Below, in pieces: positions 33,799 through 42,493 of a stretch of DNA of 64,000 nt. The DNA comes from JAIBJN01 sp963830885 (GTDB lineage: Bacteria; Actinomycetota; Thermoleophilia; Gaiellales; Gaiellaceae): assembly GCA_963830885.1 (NCBI GenBank), contig CAWHOA010000022.1, positions 82,823 to 146,822 of the forward strand, in the 5' to 3' direction. The notes under the pieces were generated by a model, which saw only the letters and a program-made list of their open reading frames with translations, ran no database searches and had not been told where the DNA came from. The first letter of the stretch is position 1. Every line of letters begins with the position of its first letter. The position numbers were made by a program, and so were the translations under genes.

Positions 33799-33832
33799 TA
33801 TGCTAGCACCGATGATAACGAGAACCGTTCTC
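33799..33832 (+). promoter_or_regulatory. znuA promoter with Zur-box palindrome over the start codon
   Basis: TATGCT (33799-33804) acts as a -10 with ATG 33812 seven bases on, so the message is probably leaderless. The palindrome GAGAACCGTTCTC (33820-33832), with outer TA..TA matches, begins 8 nt inside the coding sequence. It would be bound by Zur to block initiation or early elongation, and may also repress zur itself, whose start is 27 bp away. Confidence 0.5.
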
Positions 33833-34663
33833 ACTACAGCCGTTCTGGGATTGAGTCTTGCCGCCTGCGGCGGGAGCGGCGGGAACGGCTCCGGGGGGAC
33901 GCAGGTCGTGGCTGGCTTTTACCCGCTCGCCTTCGCGGCGGAGGAGATCGGTGGCGACCGCGTCGAGGTGACGAATCTCACGCCCGCGGGCGCCGAGCCC
34001 CACGACGTCGAGCTCACGCCGCGGGACGTGGAGCGTGTCCGCTCGGCCGATGTCGTCCTCTATGCCGGCGGCTTACAGCCCGCGCTCGAGGAGGCCGCGG
34101 ACGGCGCAGACGGCGTGGTTGTCGACGTGCTCGACGGCCTGGAGCTGCGCGAGGGGGACGGCGGGGTCGACCCGCACGTCTGGCTCGACCCGGAGCGCTT
34201 CGCGCACGTGGTCGAGCGGGTCGGCGAGGAACTGGGGCGCGAAGCGCCGGCCCGGGCGCTCGCTGCCCGGCTGCGCGCGCTCGACGAGGAGCTGCGCGCG
34301 GGGCTCGCCGACTGCGACCGGCGTGAGCTCGTGACCGCCCACGACGCCTTCGGGTACCTCGCCGACCGCTACGCCCTCGACACGATCCCGATCGCCGGCC
34401 TCTCCCCCGAGGCGGAGCCGGCCCCGCGCGACCTCGAGGAGGTTGCCGAGCTCGTGGAGGAGCACGCCGCGACGACCGTCTTCGTCGAGCCGCTGCTGTC
34501 GCCGGAGGTCGGCGAGACGGTCGCCCGCGAGGCCGGCGCCGAGACCGCCGTGCTCGATCCGCTCGAGGGGCTGACGGAGGAGGACCTGGCCGCCGGCGAG
34601 GACTACTTCTCCGTGATGCGGGCCAACCTGGAGGCGCTGCGCGAAGGGCTCGGATGCCGGTGA
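33812..34663 (+). CDS. znuA: Zinc ABC transporter substrate-binding lipoprotein
   Basis: 283-aa cluster 9 (ZnuA/TroA) metal-binding lipoprotein. Signal peptide TTAVLGLSLAAC has a lipobox (LAAC) with Cys at about residue 20. Metal ligands: a His in GAEPHDVELTP, then VDPHVWLDPERF, TAHDAFGYLADRY and the C-terminal acidic EP region. A Gly/Ser-rich linker (GGSGGNGSGGT) tethers it. Unlike many ZnuA proteins there is no long His-rich loop. The start ATG at 33812 is preferred over the in-frame ATG at 33800 because the -10 lies between them. It overlaps znuC by 10 nt. Confidence 0.9.
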   Translation: MITRTVLTTAVLGLSLAACGGSGGNGSGGTQVVAGFYPLAFAAEEIGGDRVEVTNLTPAGAEPHDVELTPRDVERVRSADVVLYAGGLQPALEEAADGADGVVVDVLDGLELREGDGGVDPHVWLDPERFAHVVERVGEELGREAPARALAARLRALDEELRAGLADCDRRELVTAHDAFGYLADRYALDTIPIAGLSPEAEPAPRDLEEVAELVEEHAATTVFVEPLLSPEVGETVAREAGAETAVLDPLEGLTEEDLAAGEDYFSVMRANLEALREGLGCR

Positions 34664-35383
34664 CGCCGGTGGAGCTCGAGGGCGTCTCCTTCGCCTACCG
34701 GCCGGGCCAGCCGGTGCTGAACGACGTCGAGCCTCTCCGTCGCCGAGAACGAGTTCGTGGCGATCGCGGGGCCGAACGGGGGCGGCAAGACGACGCTGAT
34801 CCGTCTCGTGCTCGGGCTCGCGCGTCCGACGGCTGGGTCGGTGCGCCTCTTCGGCGAGCCGGCGCACCGCTTCTCCCGGCGCGCGACGCTCGGGTACGTC
34901 CCGCAGCGCGCGCGCATCGGCGGCGAGGGGCCGATGACCGTACGGGAGGTCGTCTCTGCGGGCCGCCTCGCGCAGGGCGGCCTGCTCGGCCCGCTGCGCG
35001 CCCGCGACCGCGCGATCGTCGAGGAGGCGATGGCCGACGTCGGGCTCGGCGAGCTCGGCGACGCGCAGCTCTCCGAGCTCTCGGGCGGCCAGCAGCAGCG
35101 CGCCTTCATCGCCAAGGCGCTCGCCGGGCAGCCCTCGCTCCTCGTCCTGGACGAGCCGACGGCGGGCGTCGACGCCGGCTCCCAGGAGTCGCTCGCGCGG
35201 CTGCTCGACCGCCTCCACCGCGAGCGGCACGTGACGACGCTCTACGTCTCGCACGAGTTCGGCGCGGTCGAGAGCATCGTCGACCGCCTCGTGCTCGTGC
35301 GCGGCGGGATCGTCTTCGACGGGCCGCCGAGCACGCTCCCCGGCGAGTGGCACGACCCCTCGCACGCCCATGCTCGACTCTGA
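34654..35383 (+). CDS. znuC: Zinc ABC transporter ATP-binding protein (one frameshift as sequenced)
   Basis: About 242 aa ATPase of the Mn/Zn uptake type. An extra C in the CC at 34732-34733 interrupts it early; the corrected reading is VLNDVELSVAENEFVAIAG. Walker A GPNGGGKTTL, Q-loop RATLGYVPQRARI, signature LSGGQQQR, Walker B LLVLDEPTAGVD and switch LYVSHEFG are all present after the shift. ATG 34654 overlaps znuA and the end overlaps znuB by 14 nt. The single homopolymer indel is probably an error because all catalytic parts are intact. Confidence 0.85.
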
Positions 35384-36170
35384 GTTCATGCGGCTCGCCT
35401 TCGCGGCGGGCGCGGTCATCGGCATCCTCGCGCCGGCGGTCGGCTTCTTCCTCGTCCAGCGGAACATGAGCCTCGTCGGCGACGGGATCGGCCACACGGC
35501 CTTCGCCGGCGTCGCGCTCGGCTACCTGCTCGGCATCTCGCCGGTGCTGACCGCGCTGCTCGCCGCCGTGGCCGGTGCGGTGGGGATCGAGTGGCTGCGC
35601 TCCCGCCGCCGGACGGCCGGTGACCAGGCACTGGCGCTTCTCTTCTACACCGGGCTCGCCGCCGGGGTGGTGCTCGCCTCCTCGGCGGGCGCGTTGAACA
35701 TCGACCTTTTCGCCTTCCTCTTCGGGTCGATCCTCACGGTCACGCGCGAGGACCTCGTCGTCGTGGCCGTGCTCGGGCTGGGCGGGCTGGCGGTGATCGG
35801 CCTGCTGTACCGCGCGCTCGCCGGGGTGGTGGTCGACGAGGAGGGGGCGCAGGTCGCCGGCGTTCCGGTCGCGCCGCTGAACGTGCTCGTGGCCGGGCTC
35901 GCCGGCCTGACGATCGGGCTCTCGATGCAGATCGTCGGCATCCTCCTCATCGCCGCGCTGATGGTGCTGCCGGTGATCGCCTCCGGCCGCGTCGCCTGGA
36001 GCATGCGCTCGTCAATCGTCATCGCGATGGGGATCGGCCTCGCTTCCGTCTTCGCCGGCCTGACGATCGCGTACTACGCCGACCTGCCGCCGGGCGGGGC
36101 GATCGTCCTCGTCGCCGCGGGCGCGTTCGCCCTCGCGAGCCTGGCCGAGGTCGCCCGCGGGCATCGGTAG
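35370..36170 (+). CDS. znuB: Zinc ABC transporter permease
   Basis: 266-aa integral membrane permease of the ABC-3 family with about eight or nine helices. Family motifs: RNMSLVGDGIGHTAFAGVALGYLLG, GDQALALLFYTGLAAGVVL, FAFLFGSILTVTREDL, VGILLIAALMVLPVIASG and the C-terminal LPPGGAIVLVAAGAFALASL. It completes the znuACB import system with the divergent zur. The next gene starts 9 nt later on the same strand but is unrelated in function. Confidence 0.92.
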   Translation: MLDSEFMRLAFAAGAVIGILAPAVGFFLVQRNMSLVGDGIGHTAFAGVALGYLLGISPVLTALLAAVAGAVGIEWLRSRRRTAGDQALALLFYTGLAAGVVLASSAGALNIDLFAFLFGSILTVTREDLVVVAVLGLGGLAVIGLLYRALAGVVVDEEGAQVAGVPVAPLNVLVAGLAGLTIGLSMQIVGILLIAALMVLPVIASGRVAWSMRSSIVIAMGIGLASVFAGLTIAYYADLPPGGAIVLVAAGAFALASLAEVARGHR

Positions 36171-36179
36171 GGTGACGCG

Positions 36180-36814
36180 GTGATCGACGGCTGGAAACGC
36201 GCGCTCGTCCTCGCTCCGCACACGGACGACGGGGAGTTCGGCTGCGGCGGGACGATGGCCCGCCTGGTCGAAGCGGGGATGGAGGTGCGCTACGTCGCCT
36301 TCTCCATCGCCACGAAGTCGCTGCCGGAGGGCTTTCCGCCGGACACGCTCGCGCGCGAGGTGCGCGCCGCCACGGCGGAGATCGGGATCCCCGAGAGGCA
36401 GCTCGTCGTGCAGGACTTCGAGGTGCGCGCCTTTCCGGACCACCGCCAGGCGATCCTCGAACTCCTCATCGAGCTCTGGGAGGAGTGGCCGCCCGACGCG
36501 GTGTTCATGCCGAGCCTGCGCGACATCCACCAGGACCACCAAGTCGTCGCCCAGGAGGGCCTGCGCGCCTTCAAGCGGACGACCGTCCTCGGCTACGAGA
36601 TCCCCTGGAACAACTTCAACTTCGACCACCAGGCGTACGTGGCCTGGAGGAGCGCCACGTGGAGCGCAAGGTCGCGGCGCTCGCGCACTACGCCTCGCAG
36701 CAGCACCGCAACTACGCCAACCCCGAGTACATCCGCAACCTCGCCCGAACGCACGGCCTCAACGTCAACCGGGACTTCGCCGAGGTGTTCGAGGTCTACC
36801 GCGTCGTGAGCTGA
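36180..36814 (+). CDS. PIG-L/LmbE-family deacetylase (one frameshift as sequenced)
   Basis: About 211 aa zinc-dependent N-acetyl-sugar deacetylase. Motifs: LVLAPHTDDGEFGCGGTMARL (zinc-binding AHxDD type, here PHTDD) and MPSLRDIHQDHQVVAQEGLRA with the second metal His. A missing C near 36643-36644 breaks the frame; the restored reading (YVALEERHVERKVAAL) continues through ARTHGLNVNRDFAEVFEVYRVVS. GTG start 36180. Family members remove acetyl groups from GlcNAc-linked lipids or mycothiol precursors; here it opens a surface-glycan block, so a polyprenyl-linked or nucleotide sugar is likely. Confidence 0.8.
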
Positions 36815-36899
36815 TGGCGCGGCGCATCGTCCTGAGGCCCTGTGAGACTGCGCGCCGTGCGGAGGTTCCGGCGACCGAGCTCTGGTTACCCACGCTAAG

Positions 36900-38172
36900 G
36901 TGACCTCCGTGATTCTGGGAGCCGGCATCGCCGGGCTCGGCGCTGGCCTGGCGCTGGCCGAAACTGGAAGCGACTTCACCATGCTGGAGCTCGAGGACGG
37001 GCCCGGCGGTCTCGTGCGGACCGACGAGGTCGACGGGTTCCGCTTCGACCGCACCGGCCACTTCCTGCACTTCAAGGGCGACCTGCTCTGGCAGCAGCTC
37101 CAGGAGACGGGCGTCCCGTTCGACCGCATCGAGCGCAAGAGCGCCGTGCTGGTCGGGGCAGGCCGTCGTCCCCTATCCCATCCAGTACAACCTGTGGGCG
37201 CTCGACTCGCCGGAGCTCGCGCAGGCGTCGCTGGCGGAGCTCACCGGCGACGGCCACCCGGACGAGCCGCCCGAGACCTTCGCCGACCTCATGCTCAGGA
37301 GCTGGGGCCGGACGCTCTACGACATCTTCTTCCAGCCGTACAACGAAAAGCTCTGGGGGCGGCCGCTGACGGACCTGCCCGCGGACTGCGTCGGGGGGTA
37401 TCTCCCCACGATCGACGTCGACCTGGCGGTCGCCGGCGCGGCCGGCCTCACGGAGTACGGCGGCTACAACGGCACGTTCTTCTATCCTTCCAGCGGCCGC
37501 CTTGGCGACGCCGCGGACGCACTGGCGGCGCCGCTCGCGGACCGAACATGCTATGAGTGCGCCGTCCGAGCGATCGAACTCAGTGAGCGGCTCGTCGAGA
37601 CCGGGAGGGAGACCATCGTACGAGATGTTGATCTCCACCCTGCCCCTGGACACGTTCCTCGTCCTCGCCGGCGAGCAGCCATCGCCCGAGCTCTTCGAGG
37701 CGTCCGAGATCCTCAACGTCAGGATCGGGTTCCGCGGCTCCATGCGGAAGCCGCACCAGTGGGTCTACGTGCCTGACGCCGAGCTGCCGTTCCACCGCAT
37801 CGGGTTCCCGAGCAACGTGAACCCGAAGACCTGCCCGCCGGGCTGCGCGAGCATCTCGGTCGAGTACACGCACCCGCGCGACGGGGCGCCGCTCGCCGGC
37901 GCCGATATCGCCGACCAGGAAATCGCCTACCTCGACCGCCTGGGCTTTCCGTCGAAGAGGTGCTCACGGTGAACGAGCTCCTGCTCGAGCCCGCGTACGT
38001 CGTCAACCGCTCGCCGGGCCGGCCTGAGTTCGAGGAGATCCGCCGCCGCCTGGCGGAGGCGGGCGTCACCCTGGCCGGCCGCTTCGCCACCTGGGACTAC
38101 CTGTCGATCGAGGAGTCGTTCGACTCCGGCTGGCTCGCCGGAGCGACGGTCCGGGAGGGCGTGCGTGTCTAG
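36900..38172 (+). CDS. FAD-dependent amine-oxidase/UDP-galactopyranose-mutase-like enzyme (three frameshifts as sequenced)
   Basis: About 423 aa. N-terminal FAD Rossmann motif SVILGAGIAGLGAGLALAE with a Glu at the end of strand 2 (MLELEDGPGGLVRT) and DGFRFDRTGHFLHF. Mid-region PYNEKLWGRPLTDLPADCVGG is typical of UGM and protoporphyrinogen-oxidase-like glycan enzymes, as is the C-terminal CGxFA-like segment GRFATWDYLSIEESFDSG. Indels: +1 in the GGGG at 37155-37158, +1 near 37613-37620, -1 near 37951. Each repair restores a continuous reading, so an intact gene is likely. GTG start 36900; the last 8 nt overlap the next gene. Probably rearranges or oxidises a nucleotide sugar for the glycan block. 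Confidence 0.72.
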
Positions 38173-39213
38173 GGGCGACGGGATCGTCGGCGAGAACGGC
38201 CTGCTGATCTGGCTCGCGCTCTCGGCAGCTTTCATCGTGGCCGCCGTCGGGCGGTCGCCGTGCGCGCCGCCGCGCGCCGCGGCCTCGGCGTCGTCGATGT
38301 CCCGGACCCGATCATCCCCGCGCACACGAGGCCGGTGGCCACCATCGGCGGGATCGCGGTGGCGCTCGGCTGCCTCGCTGGAGTCGCCGTCATCGGCCTG
38401 ACGGAGACGGTAAGAGCCGAGCTCGCTATCGGCGCGCTCCTCTTCCTTGCCATCGGGGTGATGGACGATCTGCTGAAGCTGTCCGTCCGCGGGAAGCTCC
38501 TGCCGCAGCTGCTGGCCGCCGGGGTCGTGGTCGCGCTCGGCGCAAAGCTCGAGGTGACGGGGAACGGCGCCCTCGACGCGGCGCTCGCGTTCGTCTGGAT
38601 CCTCGTCGTCGTGAACGCCGTCAACCTGACGGACATCTGCGACGGCCTCGTCTCGGGGCTCGCGGCCATCGCGTTCCTGACACTGGCCGCCATCGACCCG
38701 TCGCGCGGCGAGATCGCCATCATCGCGGCCGGCGCCTGCGCGGGGTTCCTCGTCCTCAACGCCCCCAGGGCCTCGATCTTCCTCGGCGACGCCGGCAGCC
38801 ACTTCGTCGGCTTCCTCCTGGCCGCCCTCTCGATGCAGACGGTCGGGGGCCGGGATCGATTCGCCGAGTTCACCGCCGTGCTGCTCGTGCTCGGCGTCTT
38901 CCTCTTCGAGCTCGTCTTCCTCGTGTGGGCGCGCCGCCGCCGCGGCCTCTCGTGGTGGCTCGGGAGCGACGACCACGCCGCGATCAGGCTCCAGGCGGCC
39001 GGGCTGACCGTCTGGAGCACCGACGTCATCCTCTGGGTCTGCGGCGCCATGCTCGGGATCGGCGCGATCCTCGTGCACCGGCTCGACGGCCTCCAGCTTC
39101 TCCCGCTCGGCATCGCCGTCGCGGCGTTTTTCGTGATCGCCTGGCGCGTCCTCGCCGGCCTCATGACTCCGACGGAGGCTGAGGTCGCGGAGGCGCGGAC
39201 GCCCGCGCGATGA
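38165..39213 (+). CDS. Polyprenyl-phosphate glycosyl-1-phosphate transferase, MraY/WecA family (one frameshift as sequenced)
   Basis: About 349 aa membrane enzyme that loads the first sugar onto undecaprenyl phosphate. Motifs: DVPDPIIPAHTRPVATIGG, AIGVMDDLLKLS (metal-binding DD), VNAVNLTDICDGLVSGLAAI, FLGDAGSHFVGFLLAALS and the cytoplasmic RRRRGLSWWLGSDDHAAIR loop. A missing G in the GGG at 38249-38251 breaks the first helix region; repair gives VGAVAVRAAARRGLGVV. GTG start 38165. It initiates lipid-linked glycan assembly, in keeping with the neighbouring deacetylase, FAD enzyme and sulfotransferase. Confidence 0.82.
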
Positions 39214-40210
39214 CCCCCGCGCAGCCGCGGCTCGACTTCGTGGCGGGACTGCCGCGGAGCGGAAGCACCTGGCTCGGGCGCGCGCTCGGGCGGCACCCGG
39301 ACGTTGCCGCCTTCGGGGAGACCTGCTTTACGGCCGGCTGTACGTCGAGCCGCGCGAGGACGGCCTCTACGGCGCGGAGGAGCTCGAGCGCGTGCGGCAG
39401 ATCCAGCGGACGCGGGACTGGGAGACCACGACGACCGACCCGACCGGCGGCGACCCGCCCTGGCGGCCCGGCGAGTACGCGGAGCTCGTAGACGCGTCTT
39501 CGCGGGCCTGGGGCCGCCCCTGCCGCCGCACAGGTGCTCGAGGCCATTGCGGCAGCGTGGTCGAGCGCGGGGCCAAGCAGCGCGCGAGCGAGAATACGCC
39601 GCTGCACGTGCACTGGCTCCCGCGGATGGCGGAGAGCTTCCCCGACGCCCGCTTCGTCCTCACCCCGCGGAACCCGTACGAGTACACCGCCTCGAACAAG
39701 CGCCTGGGACGGCGGCTCGACAGCCGGGTGCGGCGCGCGCTCGACAGCCCGTGGCGCCACCCGCTGATCGCGGCCCTCTTCTGGCGCTCGTACGCCAGGT
39801 CGATCCGGCGGGCGCTCGCCGCGTACCCGGACCGTACGCTGCTCGTCCGCAACGAAGACCTGAAGGACCGCACCGTGGAGACGCTCGCGGGGATCCAGGC
39901 GTTCCTCGAGCTCTCCGAGGCCGACCTCACCGGGTCCGCGGGAGCGAACTCGAGCTTCCGCGAAGGCGAAGAGCGCGCGCTGAGCGCGACCGACGTCTTC
40001 TGGATGAACCTCGTCGCCGGCCGCGCCATGCGCGCCTGCGGCTACGAGCAGCGCCCGGCGAAGCCGGGGATCGCGCCGGCCGCCGCCTCGATCGCCCTCG
40101 CGCCGTTGAGCCTCGCGGCTACTGCAGTGCGCATCCCGCGGATGGTGCCCGGGTCGTTCGTCGCCTACACGCGCGGCTGGCGCCGCCGCTGGACTCAGAG
40201 CGTCCGGTAG
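39210..40210 (+). CDS. PAPS-dependent sulfotransferase (four frameshifts as sequenced)
   Basis: About 334 aa sulfotransferase. The PAPS 5'-phosphosulfate loop is FVAGLPRSGSTWLGRAL; the 3'-phosphate region is FPDARFVLTPRNPYEYTASN, and ENTPLHVHWLPRM holds the usual catalytic-region residues. The protein would sulfate a glycan or lipid. Single bases are missing at the TTT 39327-39329, near 39495, near 39528 and at the GG 39559-39560; restoring them gives one continuous protein (VFAGLGPPLPPAQVLEAIAA...). Four deletions within 240 nt is the densest cluster in the window. The 3' end overlaps the convergent Gfo/Idh gene by 16 nt. PAPS would come from the CysC encoded at 29.3 kb. Confidence 0.78.
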
Positions 40211-41382
40211 GTCAGCGTCTCCCGAGCGCGCGTCTCGTGGGAGCGGACGATCGCGTCGCAGATCTCCGCCGTGCGGTACCCGTCCTCGAAGGTAGCCCCG
40301 TAGGGGCCGACCTCGCCGTCCGAGGCGATCGCATCGAGGAAATGGTGCAGCTCGTGCACGAAGGTGTGCTCCCAGCCGATCACGTGCCCGGGCGGCCACC
40401 AGTGCTGCCAGAAGGGGTGATCCCCTTCGGAGACGAGGATCGTCCGCAGGCCCGCCTCGGCGGTCGTCGCGTCCGGGCCCGGGCTCACCTGCAGCTCGTT
40501 CAGTCGCTCGAGGTCGAAGGCGAGCGAGCCCTTGGAGCCGTTGATCTCCCAGCGCATGGAGTTCTTCCTGCCGGTCGCGAAGCGGGAGGCCTCGAAGGTG
40601 CCGACGGCGCCGCCGTCGAACTCGGCGATCGCCTCGAAGGCGTCGTCGACGTCGACGCGGCCGCCCGGCCGGTCGTCGATGAACGTCCGCAGGACGCCGG
40701 AGATCGACTCGACCTCGCCCACGAGGAAGCGGCCGAGGTCGATGATGTGCGCGCCCAGGTCGCCGAGCGCGCCGGAGCCCGCGACCGAGCGGTCGAGCCG
40801 CCAGACCTTGGCGAAGGCCGGGTCGAGGATCCAGTCCTGGAGGTACGAGGCGCGGAAGTGGTAGATCTCGCCGAGCTCGCCGGCCTCGATCATCTCGCGC
40901 GCGAGCCGCACGGCCGGGACGAAGCGGTAGTTGAACGCGCACATGTGCTTGACGCCCGTCGCGGCGACGCGGCGGTACATCTCGAAGGACTCGTCGGCCG
41001 TGCGCCCGAGCGGCTTCTCGCAGACAACGTGCTTGCCCGCCTCGGCCGCGGCGATGGTCGGCTCGGCGTGGAACGAGTTCGGGCCGGAGTTGTCGAAGAG
41101 CTGGACGGCGGGGTCGGCGACGAGATCGTGCCAGTCGGTCGTCCAGCGCTCGAAGCCGTACCGCAGCGCCGCCTCGGCGACTGCGTCCTCCGACCGCCCG
41201 GCGACCGAGACGAGCAGCGGGCGCAGCGGCGGCGGCCAGGTCATGTAGGAAAGCGCGCGGTAGGCGTGCGCGTGCGCCTTCCCCATGAAGGCGTACCCGA
41301 GCATGCCGACGCCGATCGTGTCGGGCAGGTCGGTCACGCGGTCGGCTGCGGGCTCGGCGACGTCGGCCTTCAGGCCGCTCAC
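40195..41382 (-). CDS. Gfo/Idh/MocA-family sugar dehydrogenase
   Basis: 395-aa NAD(P)-dependent oxidoreductase acting on a sugar or inositol. The N-terminal Rossmann segment is IGVGMLGYAFMGKAHAHAYR; the EKP motif is VCEKPLGRTADESFEMY. Next come VKHMCAFNYRFVPAVRLAR, GDLGAHIIDLGRFLVGEV and the large substrate domain. Start chosen at GTG 41382, which overlaps the stop of the TIM-barrel isomerase by 4 nt; the longer open frame upstream would run into that gene. It forms an operon with the isomerase, typical for myo-inositol, 3-keto-sugar or rare-sugar catabolism. Confidence 0.88.
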   Translation of the reverse strand: MSGLKADVAEPAADRVTDLPDTIGVGMLGYAFMGKAHAHAYRALSYMTWPPPLRPLLVSVAGRSEDAVAEAALRYGFERWTTDWHDLVADPAVQLFDNSGPNSFHAEPTIAAAEAGKHVVCEKPLGRTADESFEMYRRVAATGVKHMCAFNYRFVPAVRLAREMIEAGELGEIYHFRASYLQDWILDPAFAKVWRLDRSVAGSGALGDLGAHIIDLGRFLVGEVESISGVLRTFIDDRPGGRVDVDDAFEAIAEFDGGAVGTFEASRFATGRKNSMRWEINGSKGSLAFDLERLNELQVSPGPDATTAEAGLRTILVSEGDHPFWQHWWPPGHVIGWEHTFVHELHHFLDAIASDGEVGPYGATFEDGYRTAEICDAIVRSHETRARETLTYRTL

Positions 41383-42383
41383 GAGACGTCTGCCTTGAAC
41401 TGCTGATCGAAGGCGACGGCAGACGGAGCGAAGTCGATGCGGCGCACGAACGCGACCGCGTCCTGCGCACCCCACTGTCTATCCATGCCGGAGTCCTCCC
41501 ATTCGACGGAGAGCGGTCCTTCGTACCCGATCCGGTTGAGCGCGCGGATCATCTCCTCGAAGTCGACGTCTCCGTGCCCGGGCGAGACGAAGTCCCAGCC
41601 GCGGGCGCGGTCCCCGAAGTCGACGTGCGAGCCGAGGATGCTCCGCCGGCCGTCCAGCCGCCGCTTCGAGTCCTTGACGTGCACGTGGTAGATGCGGTCC
41701 GCGAACTCGGCAACGAACTCGGCCGGGTCCAGGAACTGGTGGATCAGATGGCTGGGATCGAAGTTGATCCCGAACGCAGGGTTCCGGCCGACGGCCTCCA
41801 GGGCGCGCGCGGTCGTCGGAAAGTCGTACGCGATCTCGGTCGGGTGCACCTCGAGCCCGAAGCGGACCCCCTCCGTCTCGAAGACCTCGAGGATGGGCAG
41901 CCACCGTTCGGCGAAGTCCTCGTACCCCCGGTCGATCGCCGCCCAGTCGTTGGGCGGGAACGAGTAGAGCATGTGCCAGATGCTCGACCCGGTAAAGCCG
42001 TTCACCTGGGTGACGCCGAACGCCGCCGCGGCACGGGCCGTGTCGGCCACGCGCGCGGCCGCGCGCTGTCTGACGCCCTCCGGATCGCCGTCCCCCCAGA
42101 TCTCCGGCGGGAGGATCGCTCGGTGGCGCTCGTCGATCGGGTCGCAGACCGCCTGCCCGACGAGGTGGCAGGAGATCGCCTCGCAGACGAGCCCCCGCGA
42201 CTCGAGCAGCTCGCGGCGGCCGCGGCAGTAGTCAGCGTCGCTCAGCGCGGCCGCGACATCGAAGTGGTCACCCCAGCATGCGAGCTCGAGCCCGTCGTAG
42301 CCCCAGTCGGCCACGCTCGTCGCCAGGTCCTCCAGAGGGAGGTCCGCCCACTGACCGGTGAAGAGCGTGACGGAGCGAGGCAC
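41379..42383 (-). CDS. Sugar phosphate isomerase/epimerase, AP-endonuclease-2 TIM barrel
   Basis: 334-aa xylose-isomerase-like TIM-barrel protein. Seen: SVADWGYDGLELACWGDHFD, the metal Glu in GLEVHPTEIAYDF, GINFDPSHLIHQFLDP, YHVHVKDSKRRLDG and GHGDVDFEEMIRAL ending VEWEDSGMD. These are the acidic and histidine metal-ligand positions of the family. GTG start at 42383. It is transcribed with the Gfo/Idh gene and lies downstream of a GCGGCAA-TACT-TTGCCGC palindrome. The pair probably interconverts and oxidises an imported sugar. Confidence 0.87.
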   Translation of the reverse strand: MPRSVTLFTGQWADLPLEDLATSVADWGYDGLELACWGDHFDVAAALSDADYCRGRRELLESRGLVCEAISCHLVGQAVCDPIDERHRAILPPEIWGDGDPEGVRQRAAARVADTARAAAAFGVTQVNGFTGSSIWHMLYSFPPNDWAAIDRGYEDFAERWLPILEVFETEGVRFGLEVHPTEIAYDFPTTARALEAVGRNPAFGINFDPSHLIHQFLDPAEFVAEFADRIYHVHVKDSKRRLDGRRSILGSHVDFGDRARGWDFVSPGHGDVDFEEMIRALNRIGYEGPLSVEWEDSGMDRQWGAQDAVAFVRRIDFAPSAVAFDQQFKADVS

Positions 42384-42445
42384 GGTGATGCCCCCAGCGC
42401 CTCAGCCCGTCCAGGCCGCGGCTCCTCGGAGCGTAAGGATGAATA

Positions 42446-42463
42446 GCGGCAATACTTTGCCGC
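42446..42463 (-). promoter_or_regulatory. Operator-like palindrome upstream of the sugar operon
   Basis: GCGGCAA-TACT-TTGCCGC is a perfect 7-bp inverted repeat with a 4-base spacer, 63 bp upstream of the isomerase start and 31 bp after the ROK gene's stop. A TATTCAT sequence just downstream on the minus strand could be the -10, so a bound regulator would sit on the promoter. The ROK protein encoded next door is the obvious candidate. Confidence 0.5.
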
Positions 42464-42493
42464 GTCAAGCCCTAAGTCACGCGCGGCGAGGGA

